Numbered from the stretch's first letter, positions 7,116-15,180 are shown. The stretch: 15,783 nucleotides of DNA from Schlesneria sp. (GCA_025353525.1 JANXOO010000666.1:1-15783); one strand, 5' to 3'. Translations and numbers: made by a program. The notes: generated by a model from the letters alone, not told the origin.

Positions 7116-10100
7116 ATGAGCACCGCGACAACACGTCGTCATTATCCATATTTAAGATCAATTTCCGGAGTGTTGGCCGCCGCCATATTTTGTTTGATCG
7201 AGATTTCGTTTGTGGCCTCAAATGTCCGCGGCGAGGAAAAAGCACCTCCCGATCCTGCTGCGAATCCCGCCGAAAAGGTTGGAGAAGTCGGCAAGGAGTT
7301 AAAGGCGATTCAGGGGGTCATTCGAGGCTTATTGGGGCAACGCGAACCCGCCCCCGTTCCTCGGGCAAATCGGAAACGAACTGTTCGACCAGGTATGCCT
7401 GGCAACGAAGAATCAAACGACGCGCGTGATCCTGTCGAAAGCCGGGCTCCCCACGACGCGAAGGTTGAGCAACTTCTCTCCGTCGCGGAATCAGCCGTCC
7501 GAAAAAAGAACTGGAAGTCGGCTGTCGAATTGATCCAGCGTTTACTCGATCAACCCGAAGACTCGCTGCATCGCACAGCAGACGGGCAGTGGAAATCGAT
7601 TCGAAGAACGGCCAATCGGATTCTCGGCCAACTCCCCGAAGCGACGCTTGCCGAGTACCGGGCGCAATTCGGTGGATTAGCGCAACAGCAATTGGCGGCG
7701 GCCAAACGAAGTCGCCAGACAGCCGATTTCGTCAACGTGGCAACCCGTTTCTTTCACACAACGGCTGGCTATGAAGCCGCTCATTATTTGGGGTCGCTCC
7801 ATTTTGACCGATCCGAATTCGGTTTGGCTGCGCGCTGGTTTGAAGAGTTGGCAGCATCCCCATCGACGCTTAATCGCAGCGACCCCTGGCTCATGCAAGC
7901 TGCCATGGCTTTAACACGAGCGGGTGATTCCAAAGGAGCCACTGCGCTGCTGGGCCGATTGTCGCGAGGGCCGTCGACGCTGGTCACAATTGGCACCGGA
8001 CAGGCCACCGGACCTGAATGGTTAAGTCGTATCCACGAAGACCTCGCACCCCAATCCGTTGCTCTGGCAGAATGGACGCAATTGTACGGTAGCTCGGCGA
8101 GAATCGGCACGGCTGTTGGCGGTGATCCGCTGCTGTCGCCGATCTGGTCGCTGCCACTTACATCGAGTCATACAGTTCGGAACTCATTGAAATGGCTTGT
8201 GCAGGATTTGCAGGACCAGCAGCGAGCATTGATTCTTGCATCGACGCCGCTGGTTGCCGATGGAAAAGTAATTTACCGCGATTTGCGAGGGGTTCGAAGC
8301 GTCGACATCGAGCAGGGGCACCCGATTTGGGAGAGTGTGGAGGGTTCGTCTCCGGAACGGATTCTGGGAGGGCTTCCGCCACAGCAGGTCGATCCGCAGG
8401 ACGGATGGCGATTTCGTATGAATCCGTTCCAGAATCAGGGCGACTACCAGGGGCTATCGGCGGAAAACAGCCCGCTCGCCAGCCTCCTGTTTCGGGATGG
8501 AACGTACGGATTGATCAGCAGCGATGGAAAGCAATTGTTTGCGCTCGAAGATCACGGCATCCTTTCGCGAAATCAGGCTGGTCAACACTGGGGCTGGGAC
8601 GGAAATCCGGAACCGCAAGACCCGTTCGGACTACCATGGAAGACCAATCGGCTGGTCTCATACGATCTTCGTACCGGACGGCAATTATGGAGTCTCGGCG
8701 GGAGCGAATTGAAAGAGTCGTTCGATCTGCCGCTGGCCGGTTCCTATTTTTATGGAACTCCGGCCATTGACGGCGATGAACTGTTTGTTGTGGCGGGAAA
8801 GGGAGACGATGTGCGACTGTGGTCGCTGGACCGACGCTCGGGAACACCTCGGTGGTCTCAATTGATCGCGTATTCCGATACGAAAATCGACCTCGATATC
8901 GCCCGGCGCTGGGTGACATCGCAGGTTGCGGTCGGGAACGGAGTCATCGTATGTCCGACGACAGTAGGCTGGCTGGTGGCCGTCGATCGGATGCGCCAGT
9001 CGGTATTGTGGGCTTATCGATACGCAACTCAACCCGGTGACGAGATGCCGGAACACGAACCGGGAATGCAATTCGTTCCACAAAAGGAATTGAACGCGAC
9101 CTGGACACCTTCGGCACCCGTTTTGGCGGGAAGCTACGTTGTTTACACGCCGCAAGAAGAAGCCTCTCTGATTTGCCTCAACGCTGTTGACGGTCGACAA
9201 ATCTGGACACATCCCAAAGAGCGGGGACTTTACCTTGCTGGTGTATTCGGCAAGAAAGTCGTCATCGTCGGCGAAACCGGAGTCACCGCATTTCAACTCG
9301 ACACCGGCAAAACAGCGTGGACTGCACCGTTTGATGAAGGGGTCCGGCCGTCGGGTCGCGGGGTCGCCGTTGATGATCGTTACTACTTGCCACTCGCCAA
9401 CGGTGAATTGCGTTCAATCGAATTGGCGACGGGTAAATTGTTGTCGCAGACGTTTGTTGCATCACAACAGCCCTCATTGGGCAATCTGGCGATGCATCGC
9501 GGCAAGCTGGTTTCGCTCAGTCCGTCGGGACTAACAGCGTTCGGTCAACGCGACGCTCTACTCGCGGAAATCCGGCAACGGATCGCTGTGAACCCCGATG
9601 ATGCCTGGGGTCTGATGCGATCGGGTGAAATCCTGCTGCTCAATCACCAATATGCCGAAGCACTACCGCTTTTACGGCGGATTGCGATCGATCGGTTGAC
9701 GACGGACGATCGATTGCGGCACCGTGCAATCTTTGTCGAATGCCTTTCCGTCCTGATTCACAGCGATGTCTTGCATCGTGGAACCGAACTGGAAGAACTG
9801 CGGGCTCTCGCAGAATCTCCGCCTGAAGAACTGTTGTACCGGGAATTGTCTGCTGAAAAATTGCTTGCCGAACAGAAGCCTGTCGCAGCGTTTGAAGTTC
9901 TGGTCCAATTGGCAGAAGACGCAAAAGACTCGATGCTCGCTCGCACGGATGATCGTCGCGTCACCGTGAAACAGGTTGCCTGGTTAAGTGGCCGGATGCA
10001 CGATCTGTGGGAAAAGACTGCTGAACCCGGTCGGCGATCGATCGACAATCGAATTGGGGAAATTGCCGCCGAAGCTGCCGGTCGAAGCATGGATGCCTGC

Positions 10101-11888
10101 CAGCGTGCTGCAACGCTGTTTGCGTTTCACCCGGCGTCAATTTCGGTCAAGCGACGGCTGGTCGAATGGCTGATCGACACGAATGACCTTGGTAGAGCAC
10201 GATTGGTACTGCAGGAACTTGCAGGCGACCCGGATTCAGTTGTCGCCGCAAACGCCATTGAACGATTGGCTCAGTTGATGGTTCGCAGTGAATTGCCGGC
10301 CGATGCGTCGTACTACTATCAATTGCTCCAGTCGCGATATGCCGAAACAATTGTGCGGGACGGTCTGTCAGGATCGCGGCTGGTTGCGGGGATTCATGCG
10401 AACACGACGATAAATCCTGAACGGCTTTCGAACAGGGCATTGTGGCCTGAATCGCAGATGCATGCCATTCAATCGGTGATGAACTACACCCAACCGCCAC
10501 AGGAAGTGGCAGTCGATTCACCGCTGCCGTTTTTCAATCGACTCGGGCTTGAGGCTCATCAAAGCGAACAACGCCTTACGTTCGAGTCAACGGTCAACGG
10601 TCGACTCGAATGGATGGTGCCGCTGAAGGGCGAGCTTCGCGGCGGGGATGAAGGTTCGCTCGTTGTTCAGAATATCGGGCACGAGTTGTTCTTTGTGAAT
10701 CGGGGTGTGTTGCATGCAATCTCGCCGATTGAAAAAAAGAATTTGTGGTCCAAATCACTCGACGACAGCGACGATGGAACTGCGATCGCACGGCATCCCA
10801 ATCGAATTCCGGTCCCGGCAATGAGTGGTTCCGGACAAATCGATGGATCTCGCTCGCTGCTTCTTCAACGCGCGAACAATACAGGGCGACTGGCACTCGT
10901 TCAACCCGGCTTTCTTTGTGTTTACGGTCGCAGGTCGCTCCTGGTTTTAAACCCGCGAACGGGAGAAAGTCTTTGGCAACTTGACGGACTGCCGACGAAT
11001 GCTGTGGTCCTGGGGACCCGCGATGCAATTTTTGCGATGGTTCAGGGAAAGGACGAAGTCCTCGCTTATCGGGCGATCGATGGTAAACCGCTGAACATTC
11101 CCGGACTCACGAAACTTTTGAATAACGCGTTGATGTCGCACGGCTCGGCATTTCTGGTCATGGAACCTGGTGATGCAACGTCGTTGCTGGGTCTTAAAAT
11201 CGGGCAACAAAAGAGTCGGTTAAAATTGTTTGACCCGGTGCTCGGCGAAACGAAGTGGCAGATCGAGTTATCCGATCAGACGGTTATCAGTCCCATGGGT
11301 GACGAAGAGGTGGTTGCAGTCGGATCGGATGGCAAAGTCCAGCGAATCGATGTTGTCACCGGTCATGTGATTGATCTCGAACCGGTTCCAACGAAAAAGT
11401 CTGAGAAAGCGAGACGAAAGTATATCCTCTTCGACGAAGACCGGATTTACCTTATCTCAAATTCACCCAATAGCGAACATCAGTCGTTTAGCGAAAATCT
11501 GGCATCCATTCCACTAAGCGGAACCGTGAACGCATGGGATCGACGCACAGGAAAATATCTGTGGCAGCACGGAATAAAGCATCAAAGCCTGGTCGTCGAC
11601 AGGTTTTCAAAGCTGCCAGTGTTATTGTGTGTTTCGCGGACCTGGAAAGCAAAGAACGGTTTGACAGAACTGAAAATCCATGCGATTCACAAGCGGACGG
11701 GCGCGACGCTGCTTGACGTAAGTATCCCGTCGGTCAATCTCGGCTTCAACGCAGTCGGGATTAATCTGGAAGAGCCATCAATCGAGCTCAAGTCATTCAA
11801 CTTGCGCATGCGACTGATTCCGGAAAACATTGCCGCAGCAACAGATACCGGTACTGCACCCGCGTCGTCAAAAACGTCTCAAGACTGA
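7116..11888 (+). CDS. Exported PQQ-type beta-propeller and TPR-like protein, 1590 aa
   Basis: A very large exported protein of a kind frequent in planctomycetes. The ATG at 7116 is chosen because it puts a signal peptide at the N terminus: basic RRHYPYLR, then a hydrophobic core at about 16-35 (SGVLAAAIFCLIEISFVAS). Residues about 100-290 are helical and TPR-like (VEQLLSVAESAVRKKNWKSA). A first beta-propeller covers about 370-790, with PQQ-like blades ending in a D-x-x-x-G-x-x-x-W pattern (SYDLRTGRQLWSL, LICLNAVDGRQIW, FQLDTGKTAW). A helical region at about 825-1150 includes NPDDAWGLMRSGEILLLN. A second propeller covers about 1175-1555 (LLVLNPRTGESLW, AWDRRTGKYLW). Such folds are usually BamB-like scaffolds; no PQQ-dehydrogenase catalytic motif is seen and cofactor binding is not implied. 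The C-terminal tail is Ala/Thr/Ser-rich. Earlier starts at 6999 or 7041 are possible but would bury the signal peptide. Confidence 0.85.
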   Translation: MSTATTRRHYPYLRSISGVLAAAIFCLIEISFVASNVRGEEKAPPDPAANPAEKVGEVGKELKAIQGVIRGLLGQREPAPVPRANRKRTVRPGMPGNEESNDARDPVESRAPHDAKVEQLLSVAESAVRKKNWKSAVELIQRLLDQPEDSLHRTADGQWKSIRRTANRILGQLPEATLAEYRAQFGGLAQQQLAAAKRSRQTADFVNVATRFFHTTAGYEAAHYLGSLHFDRSEFGLAARWFEELAASPSTLNRSDPWLMQAAMALTRAGDSKGATALLGRLSRGPSTLVTIGTGQATGPEWLSRIHEDLAPQSVALAEWTQLYGSSARIGTAVGGDPLLSPIWSLPLTSSHTVRNSLKWLVQDLQDQQRALILASTPLVADGKVIYRDLRGVRSVDIEQGHPIWESVEGSSPERILGGLPPQQVDPQDGWRFRMNPFQNQGDYQGLSAENSPLASLLFRDGTYGLISSDGKQLFALEDHGILSRNQAGQHWGWDGNPEPQDPFGLPWKTNRLVSYDLRTGRQLWSLGGSELKESFDLPLAGSYFYGTPAIDGDELFVVAGKGDDVRLWSLDRRSGTPRWSQLIAYSDTKIDLDIARRWVTSQVAVGNGVIVCPTTVGWLVAVDRMRQSVLWAYRYATQPGDEMPEHEPGMQFVPQKELNATWTPSAPVLAGSYVVYTPQEEASLICLNAVDGRQIWTHPKERGLYLAGVFGKKVVIVGETGVTAFQLDTGKTAWTAPFDEGVRPSGRGVAVDDRYYLPLANGELRSIELATGKLLSQTFVASQQPSLGNLAMHRGKLVSLSPSGLTAFGQRDALLAEIRQRIAVNPDDAWGLMRSGEILLLNHQYAEALPLLRRIAIDRLTTDDRLRHRAIFVECLSVLIHSDVLHRGTELEELRALAESPPEELLYRELSAEKLLAEQKPVAAFEVLVQLAEDAKDSMLARTDDRRVTVKQVAWLSGRMHDLWEKTAEPGRRSIDNRIGEIAAEAAGRSMDACQRAATLFAFHPASISVKRRLVEWLIDTNDLGRARLVLQELAGDPDSVVAANAIERLAQLMVRSELPADASYYYQLLQSRYAETIVRDGLSGSRLVAGIHANTTINPERLSNRALWPESQMHAIQSVMNYTQPPQEVAVDSPLPFFNRLGLEAHQSEQRLTFESTVNGRLEWMVPLKGELRGGDEGSLVVQNIGHELFFVNRGVLHAISPIEKKNLWSKSLDDSDDGTAIARHPNRIPVPAMSGSGQIDGSRSLLLQRANNTGRLALVQPGFLCVYGRRSLLVLNPRTGESLWQLDGLPTNAVVLGTRDAIFAMVQGKDEVLAYRAIDGKPLNIPGLTKLLNNALMSHGSAFLVMEPGDATSLLGLKIGQQKSRLKLFDPVLGETKWQIELSDQTVISPMGDEEVVAVGSDGKVQRIDVVTGHVIDLEPVPTKKSEKARRKYILFDEDRIYLISNSPNSEHQSFSENLASIPLSGTVNAWDRRTGKYLWQHGIKHQSLVVDRFSKLPVLLCVSRTWKAKNGLTELKIHAIHKRTGATLLDVSIPSVNLGFNAVGINLEEPSIELKSFNLRMRLIPENIAAATDTGTAPASSKTSQD

Positions 11889-12115
11889 GTAATACGGTAA
11901 ATCCATTCGCGACCGCTGCGCTGCCAAGTTGTGACAGTTCTCACGGTGTCTCTGAAGAATGATCGGTTGTCGCACGAGGCTCACTTTCTCTTTGCGTCCT
12001 GTCCGCTTTGCGTCGTCGCGTTCAGTGTTGCCGGGATGCAACGTTCTCGATGTGCCTTGCGGGTGCGCTCGTAACCCTCTTTCAGGCCAGAGTTTATCAC
12101 CGCTTTTCTGCGGAA

Positions 12116-12151
12116 GTTCACGTTGATTTGTTGCATTTCGGCAACGTGAAC
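12116..12151. repeat. Perfect 10-bp inverted repeat in the pilin leader
   Basis: Arms GTTCACGTTG (12116-12125) and CAACGTGAAC (12142-12151), with a 16-base spacer. A second, mutually exclusive stem is possible: GTTGC (12130-12134) with GCAAC (12141-12145), which shares bases with the right arm. It could be an operator or a leader RNA structure; the sequence does not tell which. Confidence 0.6.
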
Positions 12152-12325
12152 CCTTTGGCCGGTTTTCTTTTAACGGCTTTGTTTCAAACTCTTTTCATAA
12201 CTCGCGAAGTCTTTGTGAATACGCTGTTTGCGACTGGTCTGAGACGACTCGCGTTAAAATCTTTGAACGTTTTGGCGAGTTTGGCATTCAGACTGCTTTA
12301 CACCAAACCATCCTGTGAAACACAA

Positions 12326-12343
12326 CGTCAAGCGACCTTGACG
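12326..12343 (+). promoter_or_regulatory. 5'-leader hairpin of the first pilin-like gene
   Basis: Perfect 7-bp stem CGTCAAG / CTTGACG with a CGAC tetraloop, ending 42 bases before the ATG at 12386. The second copy has a different hairpin 45 bases before its ATG, so position is kept while sequence is not. Confidence 0.5.
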
Positions 12344-12385
12344 CAAATCCCGAAAACCACAGCAGTCTCAGAAAGGACCGCCGCC

Positions 12386-12694
12386 ATGTACGCACTCTTT
12401 ACTCGCCTGATGAACGAAGAAGCCGGTTTCATTATCTCGGCCGAACTCGTGCTGGTCGGCACCATCGCCGTACTCGCCATGATCGTCGGACTCTCGGAAG
12501 TCTCGCTCAACGTTTCTCACGAACTCGAAGACGTCGGATCCGCGTTGGGCTCCGTCAATCAGTCGTATCACGTCAACGGACTCGTCGGGCACATGGGACG
12601 TGCTGGTGGTAGCTGTTTCGTCGACACGATGGACTTCTGCGACGGTGCTGGCGACGTCGGTGCCAACTCGAACCCAACCGGCGAAGCATACTGA
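12386..12694 (+). CDS. Pilin-like small membrane protein, copy 1, 102 aa
   Basis: Function not established. The protein starts with a short charged segment (MYALFTRLMNEEAG), followed directly by a hydrophobic helix at about 15-37 (FIISAELVLVGTIAVLAMIV), as in type IV pilin or Flp-type prepilins cut after Gly14. The glutamate inside the helix is Glu20, position +6 after such a cut rather than the usual +5, so processing by a prepilin peptidase is only inferred. The rest is short and polar: a helix (SEVSLNVSHELEDVGSALGS), then GGSCFVDTMDFCDGAGD with Cys77 and Cys85, which could form a disulfide outside the membrane. AAAGGA at 12372-12377 lies eight bases before the ATG. The next gene is a 93% identical copy 127 bp downstream. 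Proteins with this head are widespread in planctomycetes, usually annotated as hypothetical. Confidence 0.85.
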   Translation: MYALFTRLMNEEAGFIISAELVLVGTIAVLAMIVGLSEVSLNVSHELEDVGSALGSVNQSYHVNGLVGHMGRAGGSCFVDTMDFCDGAGDVGANSNPTGEAY

Positions 12695-12753
12695 TCCGGT
12701 TCCATGCCCTGAGTCTCCTTTGCCAACCTCTGTCTGATGCCAAACAAAAACTC

Positions 12754-12776
12754 CGAGCGATCACGCTGATCGCTCG
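12754..12776 (+). promoter_or_regulatory. Hairpin between the two pilin-like genes
   Basis: Perfect 9-bp stem CGAGCGATC / GATCGCTCG with loop ACGCT, ending 45 bases before the ATG at 12822. No T run follows, so it is more likely an mRNA processing or stability element, or a protein-binding site, than a terminator. Confidence 0.55.
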
Positions 12777-12821
12777 ATCTCACACAATTTCGATTTAAAA
12801 ACTCTGAAAAGGAACGCTTCG

Positions 12822-13130
12822 ATGTACGCTCTGTTGACCCGCCTGATGAACGAAGAAGCCGGTTTCATTATCTCTGCCGAACTCGTGCTGGTCGCTACGA
12901 TTGCCATTCTTGCCATGGTCGTGGGCCTGTCGGAAGTTTCGCTCAACGTCTCTCACGAACTCGAAGATGTCGGGTCCGCGTTGGGCTCCGTCAATCAGTC
13001 GTACCACGTCAACGGACTCGTCGGGCACATGGGACGTGCTGGTGGTAGCTGCTTCGTCGACACCATGGATTTCTGTGACGGTGCTGGCGACATCGGTTCC
13101 AACACGAATCCGACTGGCGAAGCCTATTGA
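12822..13130 (+). CDS. Pilin-like small membrane protein, copy 2, 102 aa
   Basis: Paralogue of the preceding gene, with 7 conservative differences in 102 residues (positions 5, 25, 29, 33, 91, 93 and 95) and complete identity over residues 34-90. It has the same charged head, hydrophobic helix (FIISAELVLVATIAILAMVV), Glu20, and Cys77/Cys85 in the C-terminal GGSCFVDTMDFCDGAGD region. The DNA differs mostly at silent third positions, so the proteins are under selection to stay alike or are homogenised by conversion. AAAAGGA at 12807-12813 lies eight bases before the ATG. The spacing to copy 1 is 127 bp with a 9-bp hairpin, and the pair ends at an intrinsic terminator, so they probably form one transcript. 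Possible subunits of a surface filament or a membrane structure; this is inference from the pilin-like head. Confidence 0.87.
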   Translation: MYALLTRLMNEEAGFIISAELVLVATIAILAMVVGLSEVSLNVSHELEDVGSALGSVNQSYHVNGLVGHMGRAGGSCFVDTMDFCDGAGDIGSNTNPTGEAY

Positions 13131-13169
13131 TTCGAAGTTCGAATACTGATTTATTGAATTCTTGTGAAG

Positions 13170-13195
13170 CAGCCCGGTTTTTACCGGGCTGTTTT
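13170..13195 (+). terminator. Intrinsic terminator of the pilin-like pair
   Basis: Perfect 8-bp GC-rich stem CAGCCCGG / CCGGGCTG, loop TTTTTA, followed by TTTT, 39 bp after the stop codon of copy 2. Confidence 0.85.
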
Positions 13196-13234
13196 GCATT
13201 CTGTAGTCGACCGGCAGGAAACGAAACACCGGTC

Positions 13235-13334
13235 ACTGAAAAACGGGGACTGGCAGCAGGAAGTTCTTGATCCAGTCCCCGTTTTTCAGTCGGTAAATTT
13301 TCCAATGCCGGTCGCTGTATGAGAAAACGGCATT
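13235..13334. repeat. Palindromic repeat unit, copy A
   Basis: Contains a perfect 19-bp inverted repeat (13235-13253 and 13272-13290, beginning ACTGAAAAACGGGG) around an 18-base loop, followed by a 7-bp inverted repeat AATGCCG / CGGCATT (13304-13310 and 13328-13334). From about 13254 onward it aligns with a second copy at 14539-14640. It resembles REP-type extragenic palindromes; no transposase is nearby. Confidence 0.7.
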
Positions 13335-13476
13335 TTTCAAGCGAAAAACCGGTCTGGCCCTGATTATTTTGTTTCGCTAGTATCCGCGACGCGCCGGGCT
13401 CGAACGTCAGTTCGTCTCCGGTGCATGTGTCGATCATGGATGACTGCGCCACCGTTCAGGACGAACGCCCCCCATC

Positions 13477-14535
13477 ATGCGCCAACTCTTCCGAAGCCAT
13501 TTCGTATTGATAACCGCTTGTGCTCTTTCAGGGCTGACGTCGACTTTGGTCGCTCAGCAAGGAAAGAGACCTGCTATTTCCGAATCCAAACCGGCGTCAA
13601 AACCGGCGTCTCCTGGAGTCGAAGGAAAAAGTACGCCCAAGGATCCACCCGCTCGAGAGCGGAAAGACTACGCTGCCGAAAAACTGTCCCCGGAGCTGGA
13701 AAAACTGCTGGCACGATGGGAAAAAGAATCGGCGTTGATCAAATCGATGCACGGATTTCAAACCCGACGAGAATTCACTGCTGAATTTAGTGTCGAAAAG
13801 GTTTCGAAGGGCGAGTTTTTTGTCGAACCGCCTGATCGGGGGCGAATCGACATGATTGCGGTGATACCCAAAAAGGGCGATGTCAGTTCCCGTAAATCGT
13901 ATACTCTCGCCACGGGAGAATCGATGCGGTATATCTGCACGGGCGACGAGATTATCCAGTTTGATGAAATCGGCAAGACGTATGATCGTCACGATCTTCC
14001 CGAGAATATGCGGGGGAAAAACATCGTCCACAGCCCACTTCCTTTTCTGTTCGGAATCAAAGTGGAAGAAGTGAAGAGGCGTTTTGAGCTGGCGATGTCG
14101 ACTCCGGAAAAAGATGTTGTCTGGATCAAAGCAATCCCTCGGCCCGATTCCGATGACCGTAAGCACTACCGTGAAGCACGGATTATGCTGGATACGACGA
14201 GGTTTGTCCCAAAACTGGTCAAACTGATGGACCCGGACGGAATCGAATCGGTTTACGAATTCTCGGATATCAAAATCAACGATTCAGGATTCGGGAAAAA
14301 ACTCCTTGAACGATTCAAGGGTGATCCCTACAAACCCAGCGTCAAGGGATATACACGATTCGTCGCGAACGAAGGCAATCCTGCCGAAAGTGACGCCGTT
14401 ATCCCTGTTGGCAACAAGGTGCTCAATCAAAAGCAGCCAATCGCTTCCGGAAAGCCGCTTCAACGCAATTCTGCCGAAGCGTCGTCTGCAAAGACCGGGC
14501 CACCTCGCACATTCAGTCAGGAATCCAGGAAGTAA
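13477..14535 (+). CDS. Secreted TIGR03009-type (LolA-like) planctomycete protein, 352 aa
   Basis: The ATG at 13477 gives a signal peptide: MRQLFRSHF, then a hydrophobic core to about residue 26 (VLITACALSGLTSTLVA), with cleavage near VA-QQ. Residues about 28-65 form a Pro/Ser/Lys-rich linker. Residues about 70-275 match the planctomycete family TIGR03009, whose fold resembles the lipoprotein carrier LolA: EKLLARWEKESALIKSMHGF, EFFVEPPDRGRIDM, YICTGDEIIQFDE, SPLPFLFGIKVEEVKRRFEL, KAIPRPDSDDRKHYREARIM. Members are thought to act in the periplasm; the cargo, if any, is unknown. The C-terminal 60 or so residues are low-complexity and probably disordered. No lipobox cysteine is present. The gene stands alone between two copies of a repeat, and its ribosome binding site is weak. 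Confidence 0.87.
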   Translation: MRQLFRSHFVLITACALSGLTSTLVAQQGKRPAISESKPASKPASPGVEGKSTPKDPPARERKDYAAEKLSPELEKLLARWEKESALIKSMHGFQTRREFTAEFSVEKVSKGEFFVEPPDRGRIDMIAVIPKKGDVSSRKSYTLATGESMRYICTGDEIIQFDEIGKTYDRHDLPENMRGKNIVHSPLPFLFGIKVEEVKRRFELAMSTPEKDVVWIKAIPRPDSDDRKHYREARIMLDTTRFVPKLVKLMDPDGIESVYEFSDIKINDSGFGKKLLERFKGDPYKPSVKGYTRFVANEGNPAESDAVIPVGNKVLNQKQPIASGKPLQRNSAEASSAKTGPPRTFSQESRK

Positions 14536-14538
14536 TCG

Positions 14539-14640
14539 TTGATTGGAAAAAGCCCCTGGACACGCACCAGGAAGTCTTGGAGCCGGTCCCCGTTTTTCAG
14601 TCGGTAGATTTTACACTTCCGGTCCCCTGAAAAAATATGG
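14539..14640. repeat. Palindromic repeat unit, copy B
   Basis: Diverged direct copy of the unit at 13235-13334. The shared core is CCCCGTTTTTCAGTCGGTA (14588-14606 here), followed by ATTTT and a CCGGTC block in both. The left half has lost the long inverted repeat and instead has CCTGG / CCAGG (14555-14559, 14567-14571). It starts 4 bp after the TIGR03009-type gene. Confidence 0.65.
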
Positions 14641-14697
14641 AATGTCGGCGCACCCGAAGCAAACACAGCGTTAAGGTTGGTTTCGGAGAAATCTGCG

Positions 14698-15174
14698 TCA
14701 ATCGCTCGTTCTGCATCCGAGGGTCAGCAACACGTTGGCCCACAGATGTTGATCTGCGGTCTGAATCGTCAGAACGTGATCGCGCGACGCGACCGCATCG
14801 TAGAACTGCCATTTGTCGATCGGCGTTAATTCCAGTGCGAGTCCCGATGCCGAGACGATTCGACGATAGTCGGCCCAGACCTCGGGATCGCCTTTATGAG
14901 CGTAGGGATCATCGGCCGGGATTCCCATCGTATTGATCTCATCGACCGGGATCGCGGTTAACAACGTCTCAAGCACTTGCGAGACGGTGACGATTCCAGG
15001 AGCGAGGTTCAGGCTGACTAATCGGGCATTCGGCCCCAGTGTTGTTGATGCAGGATAGTTCCCGTCAGCAATCAGGACCTTGGCATGATGTCCGGCTCGC
15101 GCCAGGACTTCGGAGATTTCAGGGTGTAACAGTCGATGCTTTAACACGATGAATTGCTTTCCTGATGTCGACAT
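14698..15174 (-). CDS. RbsD/FucU-type sugar mutarotase, 158 aa
   Basis: The RbsD/FucU family interconverts anomers of ribose or fucose in the cytoplasm so that the right form enters sugar metabolism. The whole length fits the family: LLHPEISEVLARAGHHAKV (15-33) with the His29-His30 pair where the family has its GH catalytic histidine, LIADGNYPAS (34-43), VSQVLETLLTAIPVDEI (64-80), MGIPADDP (83-90), FYDAVASRDHVLTIQTAD (124-141), and the end motif LWANVLLTLG (144-153). The ATG at 15174 is chosen because the fold starts just after it, with only a short N-terminal extension; the frame stays open to 15297 through a palindrome. The substrate cannot be decided: planctomycete members are usually called FucU-like. 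A 70-bp palindrome ends 6 bp upstream of the start codon. Confidence 0.85.
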   Translation of the reverse strand: MSTSGKQFIVLKHRLLHPEISEVLARAGHHAKVLIADGNYPASTTLGPNARLVSLNLAPGIVTVSQVLETLLTAIPVDEINTMGIPADDPYAHKGDPEVWADYRRIVSASGLALELTPIDKWQFYDAVASRDHVLTIQTADQHLWANVLLTLGCRTSD

Positions 15175-15180
15175 CGTGAG

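Larger units (their letters stand above)
11889..12385. other. 497-bp leader/intergenic region before the pilin-like genes
   Basis: The region is T- and pyrimidine-rich in places. It contains two perfect inverted repeats (12116-12151 and 12326-12343) and a good ribosome binding site just before 12386. The frame of the downstream gene is open from 12008, but its translation shows no family resemblance and the downstream paralogue has no such extension, so I regard it as non-coding. No convincing -35/-10 pair and no terminator for the preceding gene were found. Confidence 0.5.
13131..13476. other. 346-bp region with terminator and palindromic repeats
   Basis: No gene. It holds the terminator at 13170-13195, a repeat unit at about 13235-13334 with two perfect inverted repeats, and the unmarked promoter region of the following gene. 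A TAGTAT hexamer at about 13378-13383 is the only -10-like sequence seen; no matching -35 was found. Confidence 0.6.

Noticed and set aside
12008..12385. 126-codon upstream extension of the first pilin-like gene
   Set aside because: The paralogue lacks it, the ribosome binding site sits before the internal ATG, and a prepilin-like head must be N-terminal.
13235..13290. Rho-independent terminator for the pilin genes at the 19-bp inverted repeat
   Set aside because: A proper terminator already lies at 13170-13195, and the repeat has a long loop, a stem containing its own T run and no following T run; a related core recurs at 14.6 kb, so it is a repeat element.
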